From assembly GCA_905211505.1 (NCBI GenBank), contig CAJMAX010000026.1:1-14599 (forward strand): a DNA stretch of 14,599 bases, given 5' to 3'. The first letter of the stretch is position 1. Every line of letters begins with the position of its first letter. Positions 1 to 6,801 of this stretch are shown piece by piece. The position numbers and the translations under genes are program-made. The notes under the pieces are model-generated. The model was not told the DNA's origin. It saw only the letters and a program-made list of their open reading frames with translations, and ran no database searches. Source of the stretch: an uncultured bacterium. GTDB taxonomy: Bacteria; Cyanobacteriota; Vampirovibrionia; Gastranaerophilales; Gastranaerophilaceae.

Positions 1-1300
1 GTTCAATCTCCACCAGTTTTTCGTCTGTCACAAGCGATACATGAAGTTTTTCATCTGTGACGAGCTTTGTATATTTTCCCCCGGTGATCTCACGGATGAT
101 CGCAGAAGCCTTCTCATTCAGATCTCTTTTCAAATATCCGCGCATTGCTCCTGACAGCTGCTCCAGATGCTCTGCTGCCATCTGAACTGCCTGGCGTTTC
201 ATTTCGTATTCTCGGGATTGTTCATTGATCTCATCCAATTCTGCCAGCTGCTCTCCAAGATTATCATACTGAATTGTTTTTTCTTTCAGTTCTTCTGTAA
301 TATGGGCCTTTTCCCACCGTAACTTCTCGATCGGAACCTTTTCTTCTTCCTGCGTGATCTCTTCCAAAATGATCTCCGGTTCCGTCTTTACCTGTTTCTT
401 TCCGACTTTCATCCGGTTCCATACATACAGGCCAAATGCAAGGAACAGTACAATCGCCACCAGATAATTCCATGGTCTCGAAAGTATGAGCACTGCAGCC
501 ACGATAACCAGTGCGAATATCAGTATCTCCATCGGATGGATTCTCCATTTTTCCGGACGTATCTCATCCATGACACCTTTTCCATGTTCTCCTTCCAGCT
601 GCCGTTCTTTCCGTTTTTCTTCCTCTTTTCCGGCTCTGTACTCCAGTTCTTCCTCCACCCGGTCGAGTTCCTCCTCCAGATGATGAACATCACGCCAGAT
701 AAACGAGACTTCCTGTTCCAGTTTTTCACGCTTCTGCTGCTTTCTGGACATCTCCATGCGAATCTCATTTTCCAGAACCTTCTTCCTGCCTTTCAGCTGT
801 TCCAACGCCCCATTCAGATCGATCTCTCCATTGCCTGAAGTATAATAATTTGTCGCATAATTTTTCAATTCCATCGCCATACTTTCGCCCATCTGTGCAT
901 TTCTCTGGCTCATGGAAACCGTATTCTCATAACGGTCAACATTCATCTCTCCAAGCAGCATCCGCAGATCCCCGTCCTCTACAGAAAGGACCTCTCCATC
1001 CTCTATACAGACAAGCTCTACCTTTTTGGAATATTTATCAAAATTTCTTTCAATACGGAAATGTTTCCCTCCGCTTGCAAATTTCAGTGTTCCGGAATAA
1101 TAATTCGGATTGTCCCACGGTTCATAGATGCTGAATGTATCATTCTGCGCCGCTCTGCCTCTTCCCCGTTCGATTCCGAAGAGCATCCCTTTGATAAAGG
1201 TATGGATCGTAGATTTTCCCGATTCATTTTCCCCATGGATTAGATTGATCCCTTCTTCCAGATTGATCTGCCGGTCATCAAATTTTCCAAAGTTTTTTAA
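1..1300 (-). CDS. YhaN/SbcC-like AAA ATPase, partial (both ends missing)
   Basis: The minus-strand frame is open from the window edge to the junction near 1300, about 430 residues. It starts with KNFGKFDD, then a Walker A motif GENESGKST (about 1214-1240), then FIKGMLFGIERGRGRAA. This is the usual N-terminal layout of the YhaN-type AAA family (SMC/SbcC-like ATPases). A charged coiled-coil stretch follows (about 600-800). Two hydrophobic segments close together (about 425-530, around IFALVIVAAVLIL and YLVAIVLFLAFGLYV) form a membrane hairpin inside the coiled coil, and more coiled coil runs to the edge. The Walker B and signature motifs expected at the C-terminus lie outside the window. About ten N-terminal residues with the native start are replaced by peptidase sequence. 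GC content and codon choice (CTG, ATC, GGG) differ sharply from every other gene here. Homologues are common in Lachnospiraceae and are often paired with an SbcD-like nuclease; no partner is visible. The family is clear, the function is not. Confidence 0.8.
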
Positions 1301-1320
1301 CAATAATTCAGAACGTCCAT
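1270..1320. other. Chimeric junction between two unlike genomes
   Basis: Reading the minus strand, M16 peptidase sequence in AT-rich codons continues to roughly DGRSELLLKN (near 1290-1320). It then passes without a stop or frame change into ATPase sequence in GC-richer codons (NFGKFDDRQINLEEG). Composition, codon use and protein family all change within about 50 bases. Neither protein is expected to be fused to the other: the peptidase lacks its C-terminal end and the ATPase lacks its start. No insertion sequence, repeat, integrase or attachment site is visible. The likeliest cause is an assembly or amplification chimera, perhaps seeded by an A-rich microhomology at the AAAAACTTTGGAAAA stretch. 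A real recombination event cannot be excluded from sequence alone. Confidence 0.75.
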
Positions 1321-2461
1321 CTGAAACATCAGCAGTAACCATATACAAAGATTTATCATTCGAACGAGAACTTAATCTTTCCGGAGAAAAGTTTATATAA
1401 GCTCCATATGTTTTTTCTAGCTCTGCAGTTCTGGAATTTTCTAAACCTCCAGCCAAGACAGATAATGCTCGCATATAGATTTTATCTTTTGTATTATTAT
1501 TTTCAGGGCCAACAAATCCTAAAAAGACAGTTGCTCTACCTCCAGAATTCTTTTGGGAAATAAAATCTTGTCTTATTGCCTTATCTGTTGGTGTTAATGT
1601 CTCAAATTTACGTTCATTAACAGGTGCATTTTTTGCTGTAAAATATTTCGATACAAGTTTCATTGTATCATCAGGATTCACTTCGCCTGTAATTACAGTG
1701 ACCATATTCGCTGGATAATAATTACTTTTAAAATAATTAACAACATCATCTCTTGTTAAATTATCAATATTATTTGTTGTTCCGGCTACCAAATCTAAAG
1801 AATCGGATTTTATGTTAAATAAATTTTTAATTGTTTGATTATATCCAAGACTTTCGTCTTCTGACATATACATATTGATTTCAGAATTAACAATAGCCTT
1901 TTCTTTTTCCAACTTATCTAAAAGGAATTTTGGAGATTGAATTTGTCCTGCTTGTAATTTTATTTGATTTTCCAAATCATTTTCATCTAATAAATTTGAT
2001 TCGATATAATAATCTGTTACTGAAAATGAGGTTGATGCGTTAGTATTAGCACCCATTTTATTTACTTCTTCAAAAAACACTTTATCGCCAAGAGTTTCTG
2101 AACCGTTAAACAAATTATGTTCTATATAATGACTAATACCACGAATATTATCAGGCTCATTAAATGAACCTGTATTAACATAAGTTTTTACAACTGTTGG
2201 ACCATCCTTTGGAAGAATTACAACTCTTTGTCCATTAGATAATTTATAACATTTTGCAGTCAATTTATCAGAGATTTTTACATCTTCGATAAAATTATAT
2301 CCAATTGGAGTGGACACATTATAATCAGGAGTGACATTTGAAAGCTTCACCACTTGATTATTTTGAACAACATCACTTGCAAAACTTGGATTTTGCTTTT
2401 TAATTTGTTTATTTGGCGTAATATTAGATGCTATGATTTGATAATTATTATTTATTTCCAT
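1300..2461 (-). CDS. M16 family zinc peptidase (insulinase/processing-protease type), C-terminus missing
   Basis: Starting from ATG at 2461, about 385 codons belong to an M16 metallopeptidase. The zinc motif HxxEH is present as HYIEH (about residues 110-114). The downstream glutamate region KEKAIVNSEINMY (about 170-182) fits the third zinc ligand. YYPANMVTVITGE and the following GR/FLGF segment match the end of the first M16 domain and the start of the second. The second-domain motif NFSPERLSSR is present shortly before the protein is cut at the junction. There is no clear signal peptide; the N-terminus is polar and low in complexity. Single-unit M16 proteins are usually about 420 residues or more, so at least several tens of residues are missing. 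The ATG follows a hairpin with a T-tract, and a weak AGG lies about ten bases upstream inside that hairpin. The role (peptide or protein turnover) is inferred from family only. Confidence 0.85.
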
Positions 2462-2505
2462 AAAAAATCTACCTATGTATTTATAAAAACACATAAGTAG
2501 ATTTT
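2462..2505 (-). terminator. Probable intrinsic terminator after purA, abutting the M16 start
   Basis: The arms 2491-2505 and 2464-2478 pair over 15 base pairs with one G-U wobble and a 12-base loop. On the minus strand the stem is followed by a run of six T (2467-2462) and then directly by the ATG of the M16 gene. It lies 36 bases beyond the purA stop. Stem plus T-tract fits a rho-independent terminator. The 3' arm also holds the only AGG that could serve as ribosome binding site for the M16 gene, so the hairpin could instead, or also, hide that site. The loop contains TATAAAT, a possible -10 element. Confidence 0.65.
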
Positions 2506-2540
2506 ATTGCTTAAAATTTAAGAAAGATTTACAAAATTGA

Positions 2541-3824
2541 TTATGCTTTGAAGATAGTTTGTTCTCTATCCGGACCAACTGAAACTATAGAAATCGGAGT
2601 TTCTAAAATTTCTTCAAGTCTTTCTAAGTATTTTCTGGCATTTTCCGGTAAATCTTCATACTTTTTAATTGCTGTAATATCTTGTTTCCAGCCTTGATGA
2701 GTTTCATAAACAGGTTCCAAATATTTATGAATATAAACATCTGTTGGGTATGCGGTATAAATCTTACCATCACGAGTATCTTTATAAGCTGTACATACTT
2801 TTATTTCTTCAAAAGTATCAAATACATCAATTTTAGTAAGAGCAATTGAAGTTAAACCGCCTACTAAGCAAGCGTATTTCATAGTTACAGCATCAAACCA
2901 TCCGCAACGTCGAGGACGACCGGTAGTTACTCCAAATTCATGCCCGATATCTTGAATAGCCATACCTACTTCATCTGTTAATTCTGAAACAAATGGGCCT
3001 TCACCAACTCTTGTACAATAAGCCTTAGCTACACCAATAACTTCATCAATCATCTTTGGTCCATACCCAGAACCAGTACAAGCTCCGCCACCAATTGGAT
3101 TTGAACTTGTAACAAACGGATAAGTTCCAAAATCAACGTCAAGCATTACACCTTGAGCTCCTTCAAATAAAACCTTCTTACCTGAACGTTTTGCATCTCT
3201 TAGCATATCTTGCCAATCAAAACATACATAAGGTTTGAAAATTTCTGCATATTTTTTGCATAATTCTAAAACTTCATCTTTTGTGTATGTTTTTAAATTA
3301 TATAATTCTTTTAATTGTTTATTTTTTATTGGTAAAATTACATCTAACTTTTCAGATAAAGCTTCTGGAGAATATAAATCTCCAACTTTTAAAGCAATTC
3401 TTTGCATTTTATCTGTATAAGTTGGTCCAATACCTTTTTTAGTAGTACCAATTTTACCTTTTGTTGCTGTATTTTCAGAATATCCATCAACTTCTGTATG
3501 CCAAGGCATTGTTATTGTTGCCAATGGACTTACTTTTAAGCCTGAAACATCAATATTTTCATCTTTCAAACCTTTAAGTTCTTCTTCAAAATACTCTGGA
3601 AGAATAACTGTTCCATTACCAATTAAACAAGTTTTACCTTTATATAAAATACCAGAAGGTATCAAATGAAACTTAAAAGTTTTACCATGAGCAACTACAG
3701 TATGACCTGCATTACATCCACCCTGGTATCTAATAATTAAATCTGCATCTTGAGCTAAAAGGTCAGTAATTTTTGCTTTACCTTCATCACCCCATTGAGC
3801 CCCGATAACAACCTTGTTTGTCAT
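2541..3824 (-). CDS. purA: Adenylosuccinate synthetase
   Basis: This enzyme joins IMP and aspartate with GTP to make adenylosuccinate, the first committed step from IMP to AMP. At 427 residues it has normal family length. Visible motifs are QWGDEGKAK with the catalytic Asp13, NAGHTV with His41, KKGIGPTYTDK, the GAQG-LDVDFGTYPFVTSSNP block, and TTGRPRRCGWFDA near the aspartate and GTP sites. The start at 3824 (MTNKVVIGAQ) is chosen because GAGGG lies eight bases upstream. A longer TTG-initiated frame from 3857 would place that ribosome site inside the gene and add residues that homologues lack. The glycine-rich loop reads GDEGKAK where most members have GDEGKGK. Asp13 is present, which argues against the phage PurZ (diaminopurine) type. 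The gene lies 72 bases after etfA, with a possible own promoter in the gap and a terminator after it. Confidence 0.97.
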   Translation of the reverse strand: MTNKVVIGAQWGDEGKAKITDLLAQDADLIIRYQGGCNAGHTVVAHGKTFKFHLIPSGILYKGKTCLIGNGTVILPEYFEEELKGLKDENIDVSGLKVSPLATITMPWHTEVDGYSENTATKGKIGTTKKGIGPTYTDKMQRIALKVGDLYSPEALSEKLDVILPIKNKQLKELYNLKTYTKDEVLELCKKYAEIFKPYVCFDWQDMLRDAKRSGKKVLFEGAQGVMLDVDFGTYPFVTSSNPIGGGACTGSGYGPKMIDEVIGVAKAYCTRVGEGPFVSELTDEVGMAIQDIGHEFGVTTGRPRRCGWFDAVTMKYACLVGGLTSIALTKIDVFDTFEEIKVCTAYKDTRDGKIYTAYPTDVYIHKYLEPVYETHQGWKQDITAIKKYEDLPENARKYLERLEEILETPISIVSVGPDREQTIFKA

Positions 3825-3860
3825 AAATACATCCCTCATAAATTTATCTATTGCCAAACA

Positions 3861-3869
3861 ATTTTAGCA
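3861..3869 (-). promoter_or_regulatory. Possible extended -10 promoter for purA
   Basis: The minus strand reads TGCTAAAAT, an extended -10 element (TGn plus TAAAAT), about 37 bases before the purA ATG. No convincing -35 box is seen at 16-18 bases, as expected for an extended -10 promoter. There is no terminator between etfA and purA, so read-through from the etf operon is equally possible. Confidence 0.35.
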
Positions 3870-3896
3870 CAAAGGAGAAATAAAAACTATTAACAT

Positions 3897-4892
3897 TTAT
3901 TTATCTAAGAACTTTGGTAAGATTTCAAAGACATCACCAACAATACCACAATCCGCGATTTCAAATATAGGAGCACGTTCATCATTATTAATTGCGATAA
4001 TATAATCCGCCCCCTGCATACCAACAGTATGCTGAACCGCGCCAGATATAGCACAGGCAATATAAATTTTAGGATGTACAGTTTTACCTGTTTGCCCAAC
4101 CTGAATTGATTGTGGAGCCAACCCCATTTCTACAGCACCTCTTGTTGCAGCAACAATACCCCCTATTGAATCTGCAAACTCTTTTATAAGTTCAAAACCT
4201 TTGTCATTTTTGAGACCTTTTCCACCAGCAACAATAACTTCTGCAGAATCTAAATCATTTATAACCGTTTCAATAGTTTTCTTAAATTCTAGGATTTGTA
4301 CATGATTTTTTAGATAAGAAATATTAACAGGACAGGAAATAAATTCTGTATTTTTCATTTCTTCATCGAGCAAGACCTTAAAAACATTAGGACGAACAGT
4401 TGCCATTTGCGGATAATTACGGCATAAAATTGTTGCCATTAACTGACCACCAAAAGTTGGACGAGTAGCAGCAAGTTTACCATCCTCATTTATATCTAAC
4501 TCAATACAATCTGCTGTTAAGCCTGTACCAAGAGCACTTGCAATCCTCGGTGCTAAATCTCTACCTTGATTTGTGGCTCCGATTAGCAGAATTTCAGGTT
4601 TTACAACACCCACAAGGTCAACCAACAATTTTGAATAATATTCCGTAGAATAATCTTTTAATGCCTCATCTTCAAAATAATAAACTTTATCTACACCCAT
4701 ATTTTGAAAAGATTCTTTATATGAGTCTATTATATTCGGCTTTACAAAAACTGCTGCATTAATTTCTACATTCCCAAGTTTCTTAGCCAGATCCTTTGCT
4801 TTTGTCAAAAGCTCAAAGAAAACAGTGTGAATATAATCTTCATGCGTAATTTGTGCATACACTAATATACCTGAATAACCATTATTTGCCAT
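3897..4892 (-). CDS. etfA: Electron transfer flavoprotein alpha subunit
   Basis: EtfA pairs with EtfB to form a soluble FAD-containing heterodimer that carries electrons from acyl-CoA or other dehydrogenases. The protein has 331 residues, normal for the family, with no N-terminal ferredoxin extension. The N-terminal domain shows GATNQGRDLAPRIASALGTG, TADCIELDI and RPTFGGQLMATI. The C-terminal FAD domain shows the GGKGLKN loop (usually GGRGL), the ATRGAVEMG segment, QVGQTGKTVHPKIYIA, SGAVQHTVGM and the closing APIFEIADCGIVGDVFEILP. The ATG at 4892 is preferred over TTG at 4898 because of AGGGG nine bases upstream. It overlaps the end of etfB by 11 bases, a sign of translational coupling. The sequence looks closer to clostridial EtfA than to mitochondrial types, a judgement from memory. 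No acyl-CoA dehydrogenase is nearby. Confidence 0.96.
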   Translation of the reverse strand: MANNGYSGILVYAQITHEDYIHTVFFELLTKAKDLAKKLGNVEINAAVFVKPNIIDSYKESFQNMGVDKVYYFEDEALKDYSTEYYSKLLVDLVGVVKPEILLIGATNQGRDLAPRIASALGTGLTADCIELDINEDGKLAATRPTFGGQLMATILCRNYPQMATVRPNVFKVLLDEEMKNTEFISCPVNISYLKNHVQILEFKKTIETVINDLDSAEVIVAGGKGLKNDKGFELIKEFADSIGGIVAATRGAVEMGLAPQSIQVGQTGKTVHPKIYIACAISGAVQHTVGMQGADYIIAINNDERAPIFEIADCGIVGDVFEILPKFLDK

Positions 4893-5685
4893 TATCAATA
4901 ACCCCTAAAGATTGCAATTTATCTCTTAATAAATTTACACTATCATCAACATTCAATGCGAATTTCTGAGCATTATGCGCCGGTATATTTCGAAAGGCTT
5001 TACTAACATACGTAGGCGACCCTTTTATACCGACCTTTTCCGGAGTTAATCCTATATCTTCCATTGAACAATGCCTAATTTCTTTTTTATAAGCATTTTT
5101 TATACCATTTATTAATGGACGCTTAGGCTCGTGATTATTCTGTAAAACACAAATAACCGAAGGAAGTAAAACTCTAACTCTCTCGATACCATCCTCAACC
5201 TCTTTAATCACCTCAAGAGATTTCTGTTCATATGCAACAAAATCTTTCACATAAGTAACCTGCGGGATATCCAAAAAATTTGCAATATTAGGCCCAGTTT
5301 GAGCAGTATCACCATCTACAGCAAACTGTCCGCAAATAATTAAATCAAAATCAGGTAATACAGTTCTAATAGCACGAGATAATGTCAAACCGGTAGCATA
5401 CGTATCTGCACCTGCAAACTTTTTATCTGAAATTAATACAGCCTCATCACAACCGACAGCCATAAGTTTTCGAAGCATATCTTCAGCCTGTGATGGTCCC
5501 ATCGTAAACGCTGTGATATGAACATCTTTTACCTCAGATTTAAGTTTTAGAGCAAATTCACACGCATATACATCGAAAGGATTGATAATACTTTCAACCC
5601 CTTCTCTTTGTATAGTATTATGTTCTGTCCACTTTATATCAGAAGTGTCAGGAACTTGTTTTACACATAAAGCAATTTTTAACAT
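4882..5685 (-). CDS. etfB: Electron transfer flavoprotein beta subunit
   Basis: EtfB is the partner of EtfA and binds either AMP or, in bifurcating forms, a second FAD. Its 267 residues fit the family. Motifs include the CVKQVPDT start, INPFD (34-38), GADTYATGLTLS (92-103), and CGQFAVDGDTAQTGP (118-132). The last resembles the GRQAIDGDTAQVGP signature of clostridial electron-bifurcating EtfB proteins more than the DDD/CNQTG form of mitochondrial ones. That suggests, but does not prove, bifurcating chemistry with NADH and ferredoxin or flavodoxin. The ribosome site is weak (AAGATG). The gene begins 12 bases after the small Cys4 gene and overlaps etfA, so it is firmly inside the 6738-to-3897 operon. 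Confidence 0.96.
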   Translation of the reverse strand: MLKIALCVKQVPDTSDIKWTEHNTIQREGVESIINPFDVYACEFALKLKSEVKDVHITAFTMGPSQAEDMLRKLMAVGCDEAVLISDKKFAGADTYATGLTLSRAIRTVLPDFDLIICGQFAVDGDTAQTGPNIANFLDIPQVTYVKDFVAYEQKSLEVIKEVEDGIERVRVLLPSVICVLQNNHEPKRPLINGIKNAYKKEIRHCSMEDIGLTPEKVGIKGSPTYVSKAFRNIPAHNAQKFALNVDDSVNLLRDKLQSLGVIDNGK

Positions 5686-5697
5686 AATAACATCTTA

Positions 5698-5883
5698 TTA
5701 CTTAGTTTGTTGTTTTGCCTTCTGCTTTTGGTTAGCATCCAACAGGGCATTATAAGCAAGCAAATACATTGAACACTTTTGCACGCTAGGAACATACCAG
5801 GCACACTTTGTTTGACTACAAACCATATCAATACCAGAGCCAATACTAACTAACGGACAAACAGGAATATCATTTCTACCCAT
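5698..5883 (-). CDS. Small four-cysteine protein in the electron-transfer operon
   Basis: This 61-residue protein has cysteines at 9, 22, 27 and 37 in the arrangement CPLVS-x(9)-C-x(4)-CAWY-x(7)-KC, and a polar Lys/Gln-rich tail (51-61). The CP(L/M)xS...C...CAW...C layout recalls small clostridial proteins of unknown role. It could bind zinc or an iron-sulfur cluster. No signal peptide or membrane segment is seen. It is a real gene: AGGAG lies nine bases before the ATG, the ribosome site overlaps the TAG stop of the upstream flavoprotein gene, and etfB follows 12 bases later. Its position between an FAD/[2Fe-2S] subunit and EtfBA suggests a part in the same electron-transfer unit, an inference from context only. 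Confidence 0.85.
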   Translation of the reverse strand: MGRNDIPVCPLVSIGSGIDMVCSQTKCAWYVPSVQKCSMYLLAYNALLDANQKQKAKQQTK

Positions 5884-5895
5884 AAATACTCTCTC

Positions 5896-6738
5896 CTATA
5901 CTTTTTCAGCTTGTTTTAATAAATTACAATTTTCACTGCGTTTACGTTCTTGGTCTTTATAAATTTTGGTTCTATTGATTACTTCATCAAAATCAATTTT
6001 GTGAGCATCAAAATCCGGCCCATCAACGCAAGCAAATTTAGTTTCACCACCGACAGTAACACGACATGCACCGCACATACCTGTACCGTCAACCATAATA
6101 GGATTCATACTGGCTTCTGTATAAATACCTTTATCACGTGTAAGCTCTGCAACAGCTCTCATCATAGGCATAGGTCCTACAGCTATTACATAATCAACTT
6201 TTTCTCTATCAATAATATCTTTCAATACAGTTGTACCAAAGCCTTTAATGCCGTAAGAGCCATCATCTGTAGTCATATATAATTCAGTACAAGCATCTTT
6301 CATCTTATCTTCCCAGAATAAAAGATCTTTTGTTCTGGCACCTGAAATCATATAAACCTTATTACCTGCATCTTTTAAAGCTTTAGAAATCAAATAACAA
6401 GGAGCAGCACCATATCCGCCTGCTACACAAACGGCTGTACCGTATTTTTTAATATGGGTTGGCTTACCCAAAGGTCCAACCAGATCAACTAACTCATCAC
6501 CTACTTCTAATTGAGCAAGCTTCTTTGTAGAATAACCAACTGCCATAAATACTAAAGTTAATTCACCTTTTTCTTTATTAACATCTGCAATAGTCAAAGG
6601 AACTCTTTCGCCTTCTTCTTCTACTCTAAAAATAATAAACTGTCCTGCTTGAGCATTTCTTACAACATAAGGTGCATCAATAGTTATTTCAAACTGGTTA
6701 GGACAAATTTCTTTTTTTGATAATATTTTATATCCCAT
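5896..6738 (-). CDS. SudB/NfnA-type ferredoxin-NADP reductase subunit (FAD, [2Fe-2S])
   Basis: This is the small subunit type of NADH-dependent reduced ferredoxin:NADP oxidoreductase and sulfide dehydrogenase, and is also related to PyrK. Its 280 residues match NfnA length. The FAD-binding barrel shows GQFIIFR and GERVPLTIAD (about 43-52) and VDLVGPLGKP (84-93). The nucleotide-binding part shows VCVAGGYGAAPCYLISKAL (103-121) and TTDDGSYGIKGF (156-167). The C-terminal cluster region shows VDGTGMCGACRV and KFACVDGP, with candidate ligands Asp217, Cys222, Cys225 and Cys237; three Cys and one Asp are known for NfnA. The usual GGVGIAP loop is altered to GGYGAAP. The start at 6738 is chosen for GGAG six bases upstream; the ATG at 6756 would swallow it. 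The usual large partner (NfnB/SudA/GltA-like) is absent here. Instead the gene leads an operon with a Cys4 protein and etfBA. Confidence 0.9.
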   Translation of the reverse strand: MGYKILSKKEICPNQFEITIDAPYVVRNAQAGQFIIFRVEEEGERVPLTIADVNKEKGELTLVFMAVGYSTKKLAQLEVGDELVDLVGPLGKPTHIKKYGTAVCVAGGYGAAPCYLISKALKDAGNKVYMISGARTKDLLFWEDKMKDACTELYMTTDDGSYGIKGFGTTVLKDIIDREKVDYVIAVGPMPMMRAVAELTRDKGIYTEASMNPIMVDGTGMCGACRVTVGGETKFACVDGPDFDAHKIDFDEVINRTKIYKDQERKRSENCNLLKQAEKV

Positions 6739-6767
6739 GGTTCTCTCCTTATACATTATTTATGAGA

Positions 6768-6796
6768 ATTATACTATAAAAAGTAAAAATTGGCTA
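6768..6796 (-). promoter_or_regulatory. Promoter of the nfnA-like/Cys4/etfBA operon
   Basis: On the minus strand, TAGCCA (6796-6791, four of six to TTGACA) is followed after exactly 17 bases by a perfect TATAAT (6773-6768). Transcription would start near 6761, giving a leader of about 23 bases that contains the GGAG ribosome site of the gene starting at 6738. It lies between the stop of the MurF-like gene and the flavoprotein gene, so it separates the two units. Confidence 0.65.
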
Positions 6797-6801
6797 CTAT
6801 A

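Noticed and set aside
486-1400. Plus-strand open frames in the left part
   Set aside because: They are antisense shadows of the continuous minus-strand ATPase frame, are rich in Ser/Phe/Leu and match no family pattern.
1-2461. A genuine M16 peptidase-ATPase fusion protein
   Set aside because: The sharp shift in composition and codon use, and the loss of the peptidase end together with the ATPase start at the same point, fit a chimera better than a fusion.
3789-3824. PurZ (phage diaminopurine pathway) instead of PurA
   Set aside because: The catalytic Asp13 and His41 are intact and there are no phage genes around; the Gly-to-Ala change alone does not indicate PurZ.
5896-6738. PyrK (dihydroorotate dehydrogenase electron-transfer subunit)
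   Set aside because: Length, the GTGMCGACRVTVGG region and the DDGSYGIKGF motif fit the NfnA/SudB branch better, and no pyrD is adjacent.
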